Assembly (NCBI RefSeq): GCF_019417665.1
Contig: NZ_DXUU01000047.1
Location: forward strand, 1-20,654
DNA from: Ruminococcus sp.
Lineage (GTDB): Bacteria; Bacillota; Clostridia; Oscillospirales; Ruminococcaceae
Length of the DNA stretch: 20,654 bases
Reading direction: 5' to 3'
In this document: positions 7,845-15,346 of the stretch, piece after piece
Layout of the letters: every line of letters begins with the position of its first letter
How positions within the stretch are numbered: the first letter of the stretch is position 1
The notes under the pieces: generated by a model
Told to the model about the DNA's origin: nothing
The model's input: the letters and a program-made list of their open reading frames with translations, nothing else
The model's database searches: none
Program-made: the position numbers and the translations under genes

Positions 7845-8174
7845 TTAACGTTCAACCACAATAGTTAACAGTACCAAATCATCCTCGCCTGTATTGATAA
7901 TACTGTGTTCAGAACCCTTTTTACAGATATGGCAGCAGCCAGCACTCAGCAATTCTTCCTTGCCATCACATATTGACTTGCCAGTTCCAGAAAGAATATA
8001 ATTGATGTCATCACTTGTTTTATGCTGATGAAGTCCAATCGAACCTCCTGAATGAATAGTACATGGGATTATCTTTCCTTGTTCATCCAAATACATCTTA
8101 GCAGTCATACTTCCTGTTCCGTTATTCATTCCGGAAACGGTAATTTTCTTCATTGTGTTAAAATCTATCAACAT
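7845..8174 (-). CDS. Small cupin-domain protein (phage moron)
   Basis: A 109-residue single-domain cupin. Motif 1 is GGSIGLHQHKTSDDINYILSG, with HxH metal ligands; the usual glutamate position is Asp-rich. Motif 2 is the region LSAGCCHICKKGSEHSIINTG with the third histidine. Small cupins bind a metal and a small molecule; some are isomerases, dioxygenases or sugar sensors, and the substrate cannot be told from sequence. The ATG at 8174 has GGAGG seven bases upstream and a near-consensus promoter behind it. The gene is on the opposite strand to the tail operon, between tape measure and distal tail genes, which are normally adjacent. It is therefore cargo with its own promoter, probably expressed in the lysogen. 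No terminator is seen downstream, so its transcript may run antisense into the tape measure gene. Confidence 0.8.
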   Translation of the reverse strand: MLIDFNTMKKITVSGMNNGTGSMTAKMYLDEQGKIIPCTIHSGGSIGLHQHKTSDDINYILSGTGKSICDGKEELLSAGCCHICKKGSEHSIINTGEDDLVLLTIVVER

Positions 8175-8208
8175 TGTTTATCCTCCAAAGTACGATTTGT
8201 TTAAGTCC

Positions 8209-8237
8209 AGTATACCACATTTTGCCTAAGAAGTCAA
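8209..8237 (-). promoter_or_regulatory. Promoter of the cupin gene
   Basis: On the minus strand: TTGACT (8237-8232), a 17-base spacer and TATACT (8214-8209), preceded by an extended TGG. This is near consensus. It overlaps the leader of the distal tail gene, so it is wedged just before that gene's ribosome binding site. Confidence 0.8.
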
Positions 8238-8261
8238 TTTAGCGAAAGGAGGTCTTGTCCC

Positions 8262-9113
8262 ATGCGATTCATCTTAATTTTAGAAAACGAAACAGGTCAA
8301 CAAATTGATTTCTCGCAGACAGCAAACCGATTTATGTTCGCCAAAATAGAAGGTCTGAATCCGCCGTCCGGTACAATAAGCACCTCCAGCTATGCAGGCA
8401 TGGACGGAAGCTATCTGAACAATGCTTTTATTGAAAAGCGGAATGTGGTCATTCCTTTTGAAATGCGTGGATTTGGTGTAGAAAAAAGACGGCATGAGCT
8501 GTACAAAGTGGTCAAGCCCTCACGCTACATCAAAATATATTACTCCACAAAAAATATTTCTGTATATGCCGAGGGAATCGTGGAGACGTGCGAAATGGAG
8601 AACTTCGAGACGCTGACAAAGGGTCAAATTCCCATCATCTGCCCCGATATTTATTGGTATTCAACCAAAACGCAGATAGCTGAATATTCAAGAATTACCG
8701 GAGCATTTCACTTCATTTTCCCCGATAATGACGAGCCTTTTCCGATTGGCAAGTATAACACGCAGAACATTATGACCATTGTAAATGACGGTGATGAGGT
8801 CGGCTTTACTCTTGAAATCAGCGGAGGACCTGCAAAGAACCCTACGATTTACAACGCCGTAACCGATGAATATATGCAGATTCTCGGTGAACTCAAAGAT
8901 GGTGACATCATCACCATAACAACGAAAACAGGCAATAAAACTGTTACTTTGGAGCGTGAGGGCGTTGTTACAAATATCATAAACAGGCTTGTCAGCGGTT
9001 CAACATGGCTGACATTAAGAACCGGCGAAAACAAATTTTATGTCCGTGCATCTGATGGACTTTCAGAACTGAAAGTTCGTCTTATACACCGAAATGCGTA
9101 CTTGGGAGTGTGA
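8262..9113 (+). CDS. Phage distal tail protein (Dit-like)
   Basis: The 283-residue protein begins MRFILILENETGQQIDF and shows the layout of siphovirus distal tail proteins: an N-terminal ring-forming half (EGLNPPSGTISTSSYAGMDG, then EKRNVVIPFEMRG) and a C-terminal half with galectin-like strands. Dit forms the hexameric ring linking the tail tube to the baseplate. AAAGGAGG (8245-8252) precedes the ATG by nine bases. It is followed after three bases by the tail hub gene and so belongs to the same late transcript. It normally follows the tape measure gene directly; here the cupin gene intervenes. It looks full-length. The family call rests on recognition of the overall pattern, without a search. 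Confidence 0.8.
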   Translation: MRFILILENETGQQIDFSQTANRFMFAKIEGLNPPSGTISTSSYAGMDGSYLNNAFIEKRNVVIPFEMRGFGVEKRRHELYKVVKPSRYIKIYYSTKNISVYAEGIVETCEMENFETLTKGQIPIICPDIYWYSTKTQIAEYSRITGAFHFIFPDNDEPFPIGKYNTQNIMTIVNDGDEVGFTLEISGGPAKNPTIYNAVTDEYMQILGELKDGDIITITTKTGNKTVTLEREGVVTNIINRLVSGSTWLTLRTGENKFYVRASDGLSELKVRLIHRNAYLGV

Positions 9114-9116
9114 GAA

Positions 9117-10229
9117 ATGCAGATTGAAATATACAATATGATTCCTGTGGAGGATAAACTTTCCATAATCCTTGAAGCAATATGCGACAGCTTTTCTTCT
9201 CTTTTGTGGGACGTTGAATACTATTCCTGCGGTGCTTTTGAGGTGTACATTGCTGCCAGTCCTCAGAATATTGAAATCTTCCAGACAGGCAGGATTGTCG
9301 GGCGTGACGATGATAATGAACACTATGGACTGATTGAATCCGTTGAAATACAGACAGATGCAGAGGACGGCGACTATCTCATTGTGAGAGGTCGTTTTTT
9401 AATGTGTCTGCTTGAACGCAGAATAATCTATCCGACTGTGAATTTCACAAAGGAAACTTCATATTCCGACATAATAAAATCGGTTGTTTTGTTTAATGCT
9501 GTTGTATCCGGTGTGAGAAGAATCCCCGGTCTTTCTTTCGGAACTGCAACAGGTTCTTGCTGGGAACAGAAAACAAAACTTCAAATCAGCTATGATAACC
9601 TTATGCGATGGGTGTATACCATTTGTGAGAAAATCGGTGGTACTGCGAATATCCGTCTTTCAAAAAAGACTGATAAACAGTATGAAATGATACTTGAACT
9701 CTCACAAGGCTCTGACAGAAGTATCATGCAGTCGGATAATCCCCATATTGTTTTCTCTAACGGATATAACAATTTGCTTTCATTTTCTTATGCAACAGAT
9801 ATATCTGTTCAAAAAAACTTTGCATACATATTGGGTAAAGGCGAAGGAGAAGAAAGAAAACGTACAACATATTTCAATGGTTCAGAGCCAGCACACCTTG
9901 ACCGCTATGAAGTGTATGTTGACGCAAAGGATATGTCAGATGAAGAACAAGAAAACGGCGAAACAAAGCCGATACCGGAGGCAGAGTATATTGAACTGCT
10001 GAAAGAAAAAGGAAAACAAAGTATTGTTCTTCCACTGACTGCATCAGAATCGCAGATTGCTGTACAATCTACGCAGTTTCAGTATAGCAAGGACTACTTT
10101 GTCGGCGATTATGTTACAGTAGAACACCGCAGATTTGGTCTGCGGCAGAATAAAATACAGCTTATCGGTATGATTGAGAGTTTCGACCGGAACGGCAGAA
10201 ATCTTACGCCGACATTCAAGGAGGTATAG
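9117..10229 (+). CDS. Tail hub protein, ReqiPepy6 Gp37-like family
   Basis: This 370-residue protein follows the distal tail gene and has the features of Gp37-like siphovirus tail proteins (tail-associated lysin/hub N-terminal family): an opening with strands (MQIEIYNMIP, FEVYIAASPQNIEIF), the segment IVRGRFLMCLLERRII, and a C-terminal GDYVTVEHRRFGLRQNKIQLIGMIESF strand region. Such proteins cap the tail tip and connect to receptor-binding proteins. No peptidase or hydrolase motif is obvious, so a structural role is more likely. Spacing of three bases on both sides shows tight operon packing. The protein appears full-length. Confidence 0.78.
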   Translation: MQIEIYNMIPVEDKLSIILEAICDSFSSLLWDVEYYSCGAFEVYIAASPQNIEIFQTGRIVGRDDDNEHYGLIESVEIQTDAEDGDYLIVRGRFLMCLLERRIIYPTVNFTKETSYSDIIKSVVLFNAVVSGVRRIPGLSFGTATGSCWEQKTKLQISYDNLMRWVYTICEKIGGTANIRLSKKTDKQYEMILELSQGSDRSIMQSDNPHIVFSNGYNNLLSFSYATDISVQKNFAYILGKGEGEERKRTTYFNGSEPAHLDRYEVYVDAKDMSDEEQENGETKPIPEAEYIELLKEKGKQSIVLPLTASESQIAVQSTQFQYSKDYFVGDYVTVEHRRFGLRQNKIQLIGMIESFDRNGRNLTPTFKEV

Positions 10230-10232
10230 CTT

Positions 10233-11612
10233 ATGGCATTTTCATATGGATTTTTCAATGCAAAGAATCTTGACAGAACATATACTGCTGAGAACTTCTG
10301 CGATTATCTTGGCAGTATCATCTGCAACGGCATTCAGGACAACTATGGTCAGTGCTTCAAGCTGATTGCAAACAAGTTAAAGTTAACTATTGGCAGCGGC
10401 AAGGCATGGATTAACGGACACTATTTCCTTTCCGATACTCCATATACCTTTGATTTATCAAGCTATGTGAATGAATCCCTGGGCAGATATTTGTCAGTTG
10501 GTATATGCTGCAACACCGGTGAAAACTATCGTAAGATAGAATTTGAGATTCTTGCCGGTACTCCTGCAACATCACCGTCAATTCCAAGGTTCAAGGATAC
10601 AGAAACCAAAACATATCTTACAATTTGTGCAATCAGAATTGATGCAGGTGCGACAGAAATCAAAGTGACAGACTACAGAGAAAATTCAACCTATTGTGGT
10701 TATGTCCGCTGTATTCTCGGTAAATGCAAGGTCACAGATATGATGTCACAGCTTGCTGAAATCACAGAGCAGATGAAAAACTACAATACAACAATTATTC
10801 AGCTGACTAACCAGGTGTCAGAACTGACAGCAAAGGTTGATGAAATTACGGGAGATGTGGTTTCAATCGGCAAATGCGGTAATGACATCAATTACGTTCT
10901 CTACTCTGACGGCAAGCTGATTCTCAAGGGCACCGGAACAATGTATGACTACGCAAGTTCAATCGAAACAAGCGGAAACAACTCTCCATTCTGTGATAAC
11001 GACAGAATTAAATCCGTGATTATCTCAGAAGGCATTACATCCATTGGAGAGTTTGCCTTTAGTTTCTGCAATAATCTGAAAACGGCAACTCTTCCAACAT
11101 CGCTAAAGACAATTAAGAGAAATGGATTCATGCCGCACATTGATGAATATATAGTTCATCAGAATCTTTACGGACTTACAGAAATTACAATTCCATCTAA
11201 AGTGACCGAAATTGCAAAGTATGCCTTTTCGGGAACAGCAATAAAATCAGTTACAATTCCTGCATCTGTTACAACAGTTGGAGAAGGGGCGTTTGGTGAA
11301 TGTCAGAAACTTGAAACTGTTCGTTACAGCGGCAAAGTCATCGGTGACAGAATGTTCGTGCGTTGTTTAAAATTGAAGAATTTCACCATAACCAAAAGTA
11401 CAAAAGAGATTGTCGGCGGCTGTTTCAATTACTGCGAAAATCTTATGCTTATTACCTATGAGGGTACTATTTCTGAGTGGAATGCCATTACAAAACGTTC
11501 AAACTGGGACGGCCACGACAGTCAAGTTGAAACTCCGTTGACAAAGATTCAATGCCTTGATGGGTATATGCAGTACGATACAGAAACAAAAGAATGGGTG
11601 GTGCGTGAATAA
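10233..11612 (+). CDS. Baseplate/receptor-binding protein with BspA-type leucine-rich repeats
   Basis: Of 459 residues, the first ~160 resemble the N-terminal module shared by many Clostridia phage baseplate proteins (MAFSYGFFNAKNLDRTYTAE). A short coiled coil follows (about 170-212, SQLAEITEQMKNY to AKVDEITGDV). From about 220 to 440 there are BspA-type (LRR_5) repeats, recognisable from SIGEFAFSFCNNLKTATLP, EITIPSKVTEIAKYAF and SVTIPASVTTVGEGAF. LRR_5 domains are common on gut bacterial surface proteins and bind proteins or glycans, so this part is the likely receptor-binding module. GGAGG precedes the ATG. The stop codon shares one base with the start of the next gene (TAATG). A host-binding role is inferred from position and domain type. 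Confidence 0.8.
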   Translation: MAFSYGFFNAKNLDRTYTAENFCDYLGSIICNGIQDNYGQCFKLIANKLKLTIGSGKAWINGHYFLSDTPYTFDLSSYVNESLGRYLSVGICCNTGENYRKIEFEILAGTPATSPSIPRFKDTETKTYLTICAIRIDAGATEIKVTDYRENSTYCGYVRCILGKCKVTDMMSQLAEITEQMKNYNTTIIQLTNQVSELTAKVDEITGDVVSIGKCGNDINYVLYSDGKLILKGTGTMYDYASSIETSGNNSPFCDNDRIKSVIISEGITSIGEFAFSFCNNLKTATLPTSLKTIKRNGFMPHIDEYIVHQNLYGLTEITIPSKVTEIAKYAFSGTAIKSVTIPASVTTVGEGAFGECQKLETVRYSGKVIGDRMFVRCLKLKNFTITKSTKEIVGGCFNYCENLMLITYEGTISEWNAITKRSNWDGHDSQVETPLTKIQCLDGYMQYDTETKEWVVRE

Positions 11613-13321
11613 TGTGGAAATTTCTTGTAAAACAGCAGAAAATCGAAGTTCTGGAACGTGAGGTCATTGCCAATCACCAGATCGCATTTGTAAATCTGAA
11701 ATTCGTTTTTGACGGTGACTGGAAGAAGTTCCACAAGGTGGTGCAGTTCTCGCAGTGTGATGAAACGTACAGTATCGTTCTTGGATTTGATGGTACTACT
11801 TGTCATTTACCTGCGGAACTTCATGTAGGTGCGGTGAAGATGAGCGTTTTTGGATATGACGCTGAAAGTGACATGACTATCCGTGCAACAACTGTTCCGG
11901 TTACTTTAAATATTCGTGAATCTGGATTTGTTGGCGATGATGATACACCCATACCACCAACGCCTGATCTGTACACGCAGTTGTTGCAGAAGATTGCTGA
12001 AATTAAAACAGGCATTGATGGCAAAGACGGACTTTCTGCTTATGAGATTGCCAAAGAAAACGGCTTTGTGGGAACAGTTGCGGAATGGCTGGAAAGCCTG
12101 AAAGGTGCGGATGGTCAGCCCGGAAAAGATGGTGTTGACGGCAAAAACGGCATTGATGGTAAAGATGGCAGAGACGGAGCAGATGGGCGTGATGGCGTGG
12201 ATGGAGTAACTCCGGATATGTCGCAATATCCGACCACTTCCGCCATTGAACTCATCATTCAGAAAATTACAAATCCGCTGTCTGTAAAGTCTCATGAACA
12301 TGAAAACCAGTCTGTTTTAGATGAAATTACGGCAAGCTATACACTGGAAGAACAGCGGAAGCTTGCGGAAATTCAGCTGTCCGACTATGCGACTAAAAAG
12401 GCTCTTGCAGATGAAGCCTTTGCCATTCGTGAAGCAATGATTCCACTGACGAGAGAGCTTCATTCACATGAAAATATGGCGGTTCTGGATATGCTGACAG
12501 CTGAACAATTGACTTTGTTAGACGGTTTACAGCAGTTTGAGGACAGCACCAAATACGATATTCAGACGATCAAAGAATCCGTTGAACCTGTCATTTCTCA
12601 GGCACATTGGCATCATAATTTAACGACGTTAAATAGCATTACCGCTGAAAAAATTACCAAATGGGATAATTATGGCACGCAGATAAACGGACTCAGCACG
12701 AGAATCACGGTTTACTCTGATTTAGTGGAAAACAGCGTTGCACGAATCGGAACGGCTGAGGTGAATATTGAGAATCTGCAAAAGCAAATTGATGCTCTGA
12801 AAAGTGGCAATATCCCTATCTTTCTCTTCTGCTCCGGGCAGAATGCAATGAATGTATATGCACATGAAATCGGCATTATTCTGAACGGCGATTATCACAT
12901 GATGACGGATTTTGTTACGGAACATCCGCACTTTTGCAGTGCCGAAAATGACTATGCTTTGTCTTATTCGCAGGACGATTTCGGCTGGGACGCACAGATT
13001 CTTACGGTCTGCACAAAGGCTGTTTCTTTGACAGAGAAATCCGGAATTATGATCAGCTATCTTTCAGGAGCGACAGAAAACGGCAGTTTGTATCTTGTGC
13101 CAAAGCCGGAGAAAATCGATGTTCCCGTTACTATTTATGTGAGCAGCCAAATTAATGCAGGTGGCGTAATATCGCTGAACTTCAAGTGGCTGCAATCGGA
13201 GAGTTTCATCACAACAGTTACGAAATGCGACGGTGTTTCTGACGGCGAATATTTCCTTGCTTGGGTTGGACGTTCCAATAATACGCATCCGATAGTAAAA
13301 CGCATTCAGGTTTTAAATTGA
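11612..13321 (+). CDS. Collagen-like phage tail fibre protein
   Basis: A 569-residue protein. The N-terminal ~115 residues form a BppU-like beta module that probably attaches to the baseplate. A proline hinge (TPIPPTPDL) comes next, then eleven Gly-X-Y triplets (165-198), which predict a trimer. Three spaced HxH repeats follow (H228/H230, H284/H286, H332/H334), each trailed by a LDxxT- or LNxIT-like segment; these occur in trimeric phage fibres and can chelate metal ions along the axis. After a heptad-rich stretch (about 355-395) there is a C-terminal beta-rich tip (about 397-569). It starts by a one-base overlap with the preceding gene, which suggests coupled translation and partnership in the same structure. 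The last codons overlap a promoter for the next gene. Confidence 0.82.
   Translation: MWKFLVKQQKIEVLEREVIANHQIAFVNLKFVFDGDWKKFHKVVQFSQCDETYSIVLGFDGTTCHLPAELHVGAVKMSVFGYDAESDMTIRATTVPVTLNIRESGFVGDDDTPIPPTPDLYTQLLQKIAEIKTGIDGKDGLSAYEIAKENGFVGTVAEWLESLKGADGQPGKDGVDGKNGIDGKDGRDGADGRDGVDGVTPDMSQYPTTSAIELIIQKITNPLSVKSHEHENQSVLDEITASYTLEEQRKLAEIQLSDYATKKALADEAFAIREAMIPLTRELHSHENMAVLDMLTAEQLTLLDGLQQFEDSTKYDIQTIKESVEPVISQAHWHHNLTTLNSITAEKITKWDNYGTQINGLSTRITVYSDLVENSVARIGTAEVNIENLQKQIDALKSGNIPIFLFCSGQNAMNVYAHEIGIILNGDYHMMTDFVTEHPHFCSAENDYALSYSQDDFGWDAQILTVCTKAVSLTEKSGIMISYLSGATENGSLYLVPKPEKIDVPVTIYVSSQINAGGVISLNFKWLQSESFITTVTKCDGVSDGEYFLAWVGRSNNTHPIVKRIQVLN
12104..12205 (+). repeat. Gly-X-Y (collagen-like) coding repeat
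   Basis: Eleven consecutive glycine triplets, mostly GKD, GVD, GAD and GRD, are coded by near-repeated 9-base units. Such arrays vary in length by slippage between related phages. Confidence 0.8.
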
Positions 13322-13346
13322 CTTTTTCGGGATGAGGTGGTATAAT
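13318..13346 (+). promoter_or_regulatory. Strong promoter for the moron between tail fibre and holin
   Basis: TTGACT (13318-13323), a 17-base spacer and TATAAT (13341-13346), with an extended TGG before the -10. The -35 overlaps the stop codon of the tail fibre gene. The predicted start near 13353 lies downstream of the ATG at 13332, so that ATG cannot be used from this transcript. Confidence 0.78.
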
Positions 13347-13373
13347 GATTATAATAATTTAAGCTTTGGCGGG

Positions 13374-13775
13374 GTGATTTCAATATTTTATTCGTTTCCA
13401 TCACAGACTGAAAGAAGAAAATTTGGCGGCTCAGATTTTCTTGAAATGCAGTTTTGTAAAATGCCGAAAGAGACAAAATTACAATCAATCGTATCTATAG
13501 ACAACGTAAATCATTGGTTTGATGATTCTTTGTATATAAGTGGTGATGATATCAATGCTTTTTTAGAGGAGTATGGGTGTATATTTAACTGCGGTGTTTA
13601 CAATAATTTAGAAATCGGAACCGTAGACCCTTTTGGAATCAACTATTATAAACCTGAATTAATCGAAACTATCATTACCGAACTCCTTGAAGTAAAACCA
13701 ACAGATTTTGAAAAGCTCCTTGAATGGTTGAATACAGCGAAGAAATACAATGGATTTTACATTTTGGGAGTATAG
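13374..13775 (+). CDS. Hypothetical protein, autonomous moron gene
   Basis: I do not recognise a named family with confidence. The product is a soluble acidic protein of about 134 residues without signal peptide or membrane segment, with landmarks SIDNVNHWFDDSLYIS, DPFGINYYKPE and KLLEWLNTAKKYNGFYILGV. The frame is open from an ATG at 13332, but the promoter places the transcript start beyond it. The likely start is GTG 13374, or possibly the ATA codon at 13383, which is better spaced from GGGGTGA; a mutated ATG there is possible. It has its own promoter and terminator within the late operon, so it is cargo probably expressed in the lysogen. Such genes often serve host fitness or superinfection control, which is only a guess here. 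Confidence 0.65.
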   Translation: MISIFYSFPSQTERRKFGGSDFLEMQFCKMPKETKLQSIVSIDNVNHWFDDSLYISGDDINAFLEEYGCIFNCGVYNNLEIGTVDPFGINYYKPELIETIITELLEVKPTDFEKLLEWLNTAKKYNGFYILGV

Positions 13776-13812
13776 ATAAAGCCTGATTTTTACAACGGAA
13801 TAACTGTTAACA

Positions 13813-13847
13813 ACCGTCCGTGGTTCACACCACTGACGGTATTTTTA
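13813..13847 (+). terminator. Terminator after the moron gene
   Basis: ACCGTC (13813-13818) pairs with GACGGT (13835-13840). Inside it, GTGG (13820-13823) pairs with CCAC (13830-13833). The tail is ATTTTTAT. It ends the moron transcript just before the lysis genes. Confidence 0.8.
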
Positions 13848-13875
13848 TACCCAAATTACGAAAGGATTGATGAAA

Positions 13876-14328
13876 ATGAAAGAAACAATCTGTACAATCG
13901 CAGGACTGGTGGGTGGCTTCATAGCCGCTATTTTTGGTGGCTGGGACTCCGCACTGGTCACGCTCGTGATCTTCATGGGCATTGACCTTTTTACAGGAGT
14001 TGTCACCGCTGCCATGAAGAAATCCAAACATACCGACAGCGGAGGACTTTCCTCCAAAGCAGGCTGGTTCGGACTTGCGAAAAAGGTCTGCACACTGCTG
14101 CTTATTGCAGTTGCCGTGAGAATGGATATTCTGCTCGGCACGACCTACATTCGTGATGCAGTCTGCATCAGCTTTTGCCTGAATGAGCTACTTTCCATCG
14201 TGGAAAATACGTCTTTGATGGGAATCCCGTATCCGCCCGCAATCAAGAAAGCAATCGATGTTTTGCAGACCAAAGTCGGCAGAATTGAAGAAGAAACAAA
14301 TCCTGAAAACAACGAGGAGGAAGAATAA
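13876..14328 (+). CDS. Phage holin (toxin secretion/lysis holin family)
   Basis: This 150-residue protein has about four hydrophobic segments (ICTIAGLVGGFIAAIFGG, ALVTLVIFMGIDLFTGVV, VCTLLLIAVAVRMDILL, DAVCISFCLNELLSIV) and ends in an acidic tail (GRIEEETNPENNEEEE). The sequence DLFTGVVTAAMKK and the SGGLSSKAGWFGLAKK stretch are typical of the Holin_4/Cph1 family that opens the membrane for the endolysin. The ATG at 13876 has AAAGGA nine bases before it; TTG 13867 and ATG 13870 are in frame but too close to that site. It lies directly before the amidase gene, one base between them, as expected for a lysis cassette. Confidence 0.85.
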   Translation: MKETICTIAGLVGGFIAAIFGGWDSALVTLVIFMGIDLFTGVVTAAMKKSKHTDSGGLSSKAGWFGLAKKVCTLLLIAVAVRMDILLGTTYIRDAVCISFCLNELLSIVENTSLMGIPYPPAIKKAIDVLQTKVGRIEEETNPENNEEEE

Positions 14329-14329
14329 T

Positions 14330-15289
14330 ATGGCAATCTTAAAACCCGATAAAACCACAACTCTCGGCGGTGACTCCCCACAGTGTGGGGAGATGTCACG
14401 AAGTGACAGAGGGGACGGGGCGGTTAGCCTGACCGTCAATGAATACTTGCTCACAAAGCACAATCCCAATCGTATCGATATGCCCTCCGCTTCTATGGAG
14501 GGCAAAATTATTGGTGTGACAATCCACAATACCTCGTGGATTTCTGTAGCATCCGGAACAACTCCTGCGGAGCAGTACACAAGAGCAACGGTCAATGGAA
14601 ATATGAACGATGTCCGAGTTCATTATTACGTTGATAACGTTTGTGCGTGGCAGAATCTTCCGCTGAATCTCTCCGGCTGGCACGCCGCTGATGGCTCTGG
14701 CAACGGCAATCGCAGAACAATTGCCATCGAGTGCATTATGAGTTCTGCTTACAACGATAGAGATAAAAAGTCCGAGGATAATTGTGCAAAACTGGCAGCT
14801 ACACTGCTGAAGAAATACAATCTCAGCATCGACAATCTCTATACCCATACCCACTGGCTGAACGTCCGTGACGGGAAATCCGGCACTGTGGATTGCCTGA
14901 ATACTGCGAAAAATCCGTATAAAACTTGTCCGCTGTACATTCTTCCGCACTGGTTGACTTTCAAAGCAAAGGTGCAGGCTTACATGAATTCCGCTACTTC
15001 TACATCGGAAACTCAACTTTACCGTGTTCGCAAAAGCTGGTCTGATGCAAAGTCGCAGGTCGGCGCATTTTCCTCTTTGGAGAATGCGAAAAAGGCTTGT
15101 AAATCGGGATATTTCGTGTTCGATGCAAACGGTAATGTTGTCTATCCTACAAAGAAGTCCATCGATGAAATCGCCCGTGAAGTCATTCAAGGCAAGTGGG
15201 GTAACGGTGCTGAACGCAGGAACAGGCTCACGAATGCCGGATATGATTACAACTCCGTTCAGAAACGTGTGAATGCATTGATGAAATAA
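14330..15289 (+). CDS. Endolysin: N-acetylmuramoyl-L-alanine amidase with Cpl-7 domain
   Basis: A 319-residue endolysin that cuts the bond between muramic acid and the peptide stem. The Amidase_2 domain covers about 30-215: VTIHNTSW with the first zinc histidine, GWHAADGSGNGNRRTIAIEC, THTHWLNVRDG with the second, and KTCP with the third ligand. A SPOR-like stretch (YRVRKSW to FDANGNVVYP) follows, and one Cpl-7 wall-binding repeat (IDEIAREVIQGKWGNGAERR onward) ends the protein. The start at 14330 has GAGGAGGAAG upstream, inside the end of the holin gene; the longer in-frame ORF from 14258 lies in holin sequence. Oddity: residues about 13-34 are coded by a palindromic intergenic-type repeat that leaves the frame open. 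A terminator follows. Confidence 0.88.
   Translation: MAILKPDKTTTLGGDSPQCGEMSRSDRGDGAVSLTVNEYLLTKHNPNRIDMPSASMEGKIIGVTIHNTSWISVASGTTPAEQYTRATVNGNMNDVRVHYYVDNVCAWQNLPLNLSGWHAADGSGNGNRRTIAIECIMSSAYNDRDKKSEDNCAKLAATLLKKYNLSIDNLYTHTHWLNVRDGKSGTVDCLNTAKNPYKTCPLYILPHWLTFKAKVQAYMNSATSTSETQLYRVRKSWSDAKSQVGAFSSLENAKKACKSGYFVFDANGNVVYPTKKSIDEIAREVIQGKWGNGAERRNRLTNAGYDYNSVQKRVNALMK
14372..14423. repeat. Palindromic repeat element inserted in frame in the endolysin gene
   Basis: Two adjacent hairpins: CTCCCCAC (14374-14381) with GTGGGGAG (14385-14392), and TGTCAC (14394-14399) with GTGACA (14403-14408), followed by GAGGGGACGGGG. This layout matches a short dispersed repeat very common between genes in Ruminococcaceae genomes (GGGGAG, then a GTCAC/GTGAC hairpin, then GAGGGG). 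Here it lies inside a coding region and is translated. The identification is from memory of that repeat family. Confidence 0.65.
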
Positions 15290-15298
15290 ACTTTATAT

Positions 15299-15330
15299 AC
15301 GGCTGTCGATTTGGTTCGGCAGCCGTTTTC
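15299..15330 (+). terminator. Terminator after the endolysin gene
   Basis: ACGGCTG (15299-15305) pairs with CAGCCGT (15320-15326), extended inward by C-G, G-C and a wobble pair, and followed by TTTTC. It closes the late (tail-lysis) operon. Confidence 0.8.
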
Positions 15331-15346
15331 ATTTGGGAGGTGCTTT

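Noticed and set aside
13825..14399. Minus-strand open frames across the holin and endolysin start
   Set aside because: They run through a terminator hairpin and a palindromic repeat and have no family resemblance.
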